From JADJPL01 sp964607915 (GTDB taxonomy: Bacteria; Bacteroidota; Bacteroidia; Chitinophagales; Saprospiraceae): a stretch of 17,737 nucleotides of DNA. This document shows positions 16,155-17,737 of this stretch, piece after piece. Each line of letters begins with the position of its first letter. Position 1 is the first letter of the stretch. The DNA lies in NCBI GenBank assembly GCA_964607915.1, contig CAZSMU010000076.1, forward strand, positions 1-17,737, given 5' to 3'. Both the position numbers and the translations under genes were made by a program. A model generated the notes under the pieces. It ran no database searches and was not told the origin of the DNA. It worked only from the letters and a program-made list of their open reading frames with translations.

Positions 16155-17663
16155 TTGAAACTACTGGAAATCATACAACAGCCAGAGGGCAGGCGCCTGG
16201 AATTCAAAGAAAGCATACCCAGGCCTGCAGAGCTTGCCAAAACCGTAGTGGCATTTGCAAACGATGCCGGCGGGGATTTGTATGTCGGTGTCCGGGACGA
16301 GCCGAGAATGGTCTCCGGAATTCCGGAAGATCAGCTTCTACAGGTAGAGGAGCAGATCAGCAACATCATATATGATTATTGTACCCCGGTTATCGTGCCG
16401 GAAATTTCCTTTCACGGGTACGAAGATGCCTGGATTATCCGGGTTCGCATCGTTCGAGGCAGCAACTTTCCCTATTTTTTGAAATCAAAAGGCAAATCGG
16501 ATGGGACCTATATCCGGGTAGGGTCGAGCAACCGACCTGCAGACGAGGAGATCATTGCCGATTTGGAGCGTCAGAAACGAAATATGTCATTCGATGCGGA
16601 ACTCGTCTTTGATCTTCCCTTCGAAGCGGTGGATATACAGGACTTCGCCTCTTTTTTTTACGAAAAAACTGAGGAGCCTTTAGATGTGAACACGCTGAAA
16701 AAACTCGATTTGCTCAGAGTTTACCAAGGGCAGTTGCTACCGACCAACGCGCTACTGCTGTTTACATCCTACTCCGTGAGAAAGGGATATTTCCCGTATT
16801 CCAAAATAGAGTGTGCCCGGTTCAAGGGGACGACACCAGACACCTTCATAGACCAAAAGACTATCGACGTCCATATTGGCGCCCAGGCAGAGCTCGCCTA
16901 CGAATTCGTATTGCGGCATATTAACCAAGGTGCCCAGGTGACCGGTGTTTATACGAAAACCCGCTGGGAATATCCTGTCAAAGCTATACGCGAAGCCTTG
17001 CGCAATGCTGTCGTACACAGAGATTATTCGCTTTTGGGAAAAGATATCAAAGTGGCCATCTATGACGATATGGTGGAGATTACCAGTCCGGGAAAACTTT
17101 TGCCATCTATTGATTTCCACGACCTGGAAGCCCGGCAATCTGATATCCGGAATAGGGCCATCGCACCGGTTTTTAAAAAAATGGGCATCATTGACCAATG
17201 GGGGAACGGCCTGCGCCTGATTGCCGAAGAGCTCAAAAAATATCCGGAAATTGGTTTCCGCTGGTTGGAAAGGGGCCTTTCTTTTCAGGTGCAGTTTTTT
17301 AAACGCACCATAGACCGCGAAGCTCCTCTAAACCCGCAGGAAGTTTTCTCCGATCCCGGGGCTAAGTCGGAGCTAAGTTGGGGCCAAGTCGGGGCTAAGT
17401 CGGATTTTCGCGTGGAAGAAAGGCAGGAACCGGATCTCCCGAGTGCAGTGACGGTCCGACTGCTCCAATTTGCACTCATCCCCCGCGCTACGGGCGAACT
17501 GATGGGGCTGCTGGACTGGAAAAGCAGGTCAAAATTCCGGGAACGGTACATCATCCCCCTGCTCAAGGCTGGTTTGCTGAGAAGGACCGTACCCGACAAG
17601 CCCAACAGCTCCCGCCAGCGATACGAGACGACAGCCCAAGGCCGTGAACGGATTAATCAGTAG
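16155..17663 (+). CDS. AlbA_2 / RecG-C-terminal-like putative transcriptional regulator
   Basis: 502 aa from TTG 16155; the frame is open to a GTG at 16059 without any ATG. Residues about 12-130 form the Schlafen AlbA_2 domain (EGRRLEFKES, then AFANDAGGDLYVGV and GTYIRVGSSNRPA). About 270-385 is the HATPase_c_4 module known from RecG-like regulators (IREALRNAVVHRDYS, ITSPGKLLP, RNRAIAPVFKKMGIIDQWGNGL). About 430-500 is a winged-helix-like end as in Fic-type C-terminal domains. Proteins of this build are usually annotated as DNA-binding regulators or RecG-like helicases, though they lack helicase motors. The TTG start is chosen because the N-terminus then begins right before LLEIIQQPEG, as in relatives, and because a -7 promoter match sits at 16126-16133. 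The linker at 401-416 is coded by an 11-bp tandem repeat. Confidence 0.85.
   Translation: MKLLEIIQQPEGRRLEFKESIPRPAELAKTVVAFANDAGGDLYVGVRDEPRMVSGIPEDQLLQVEEQISNIIYDYCTPVIVPEISFHGYEDAWIIRVRIVRGSNFPYFLKSKGKSDGTYIRVGSSNRPADEEIIADLERQKRNMSFDAELVFDLPFEAVDIQDFASFFYEKTEEPLDVNTLKKLDLLRVYQGQLLPTNALLLFTSYSVRKGYFPYSKIECARFKGTTPDTFIDQKTIDVHIGAQAELAYEFVLRHINQGAQVTGVYTKTRWEYPVKAIREALRNAVVHRDYSLLGKDIKVAIYDDMVEITSPGKLLPSIDFHDLEARQSDIRNRAIAPVFKKMGIIDQWGNGLRLIAEELKKYPEIGFRWLERGLSFQVQFFKRTIDREAPLNPQEVFSDPGAKSELSWGQVGAKSDFRVEERQEPDLPSAVTVRLLQFALIPRATGELMGLLDWKSRSKFRERYIIPLLKAGLLRRTVPDKPNSSRQRYETTAQGRERINQ
17358..17401 (+). repeat. 4 x 11-bp tandem repeat inside the coding sequence
   Basis: Four adjoining units: GGGGCTAAGTC, GGAGCTAAGTT, GGGGCCAAGTC and GGGGCTAAGTC. 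Units 1 and 4 are identical, and units 2 and 3 differ by one or two bases. Since 11 is not a multiple of three, three units make one 11-residue period, seen as GAKSELSWGQV followed by GAKS. It lies in the linker between the ATPase-like and the winged-helix parts. Confidence 0.9.
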
Positions 17664-17737
17664 ACTTGCTGCTAGAGGTCAGCAGGAAGGAAAAAAAGAG
17701 TCCTTTCCTTCTCCAACCCCTCGCAGCAAGCCCAATA
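17661..17737. repeat. Inverted-repeat element, copy B, at window end
   Basis: This 77-bp hairpin starts at the TAG stop of the AlbA_2 gene and reaches the last base of the window. Outer arms CTTGCTGC (17665-17672) and GCAGCAAG (17723-17730) pair perfectly, and inner arms AAGGAAA and TTTCCTT enclose a loop around AAAAGAGTCC. Positions 17663-17703 match the minus strand of the element at 12394-12434 at 32 of 41 places without gaps, and both elements end in the form AAG(C/T)CCAATA. It may also serve as a transcription terminator for the gene it touches. Confidence 0.75.

Overview
The window reads as chromosomal DNA of a Bacteroidota bacterium. The support is a SusC/SusD outer-membrane pair, lipoproteins, weak Shine-Dalgarno sequences, exact copies of the Bacteroidota -7 promoter element TAnnTTTG, and AT-rich spacers between moderately GC-rich genes. 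A marine or activated-sludge type close to the Saprospiria is my guess, from general resemblance only. No rRNA, tRNA, CRISPR array or transposase gene was seen.

Left part, 1-7115, all minus strand: a tight gene run encodes, in transcription order, a DASS-type (SLC13-like) anion/sodium symporter, a SusC-type TonB-dependent transporter, a SusD-type lipoprotein, a secreted SGNH/GDSL hydrolase, and the first 21 codons of another exported protein cut by the window edge. Gaps are 13 to 54 bp. This looks like an uptake unit: SusC/SusD carries a ligand over the outer membrane, the hydrolase removes an ester in the periplasm, and the symporter takes a released acid across the inner membrane. The substrate is unknown.

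Middle part, 7116-10911: a divergent plus-strand gene encodes an unrecognised membrane protein (HTH-like N-terminus, one membrane helix, Cys-containing outer domain). It meets an NlpC/P60 lipoprotein tail to tail. A YafV-type omega-amidase follows, then a 301-bp spacer holding a 14-bp perfect inverted repeat, then ribosomal protein L25 (rplY).

Right part, 10912-16002, minus strand: two GabT-like class III aminotransferases flank a succinate-semialdehyde-dehydrogenase-like ALDH and a GNAT acetyltransferase. The first aminotransferase, the ALDH and the GNAT form an operon with an ATGA overlap and a 9-bp gap. The second aminotransferase is separated from them by a long-hairpin repeat element and an AT-rich spacer. 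Together they look like an omega-amino-acid (GABA-type) catabolic module.

Right end, 16155-17737, plus strand: a divergently transcribed AlbA_2/RecG-C-terminal-like regulator contains a 4 x 11-bp tandem repeat in its coding sequence. Its stop codon lies in a hairpin that belongs to the same repeat family as the element at 12272-12438. The repeat family and the in-gene 11-bp repeat are the least ordinary features here.
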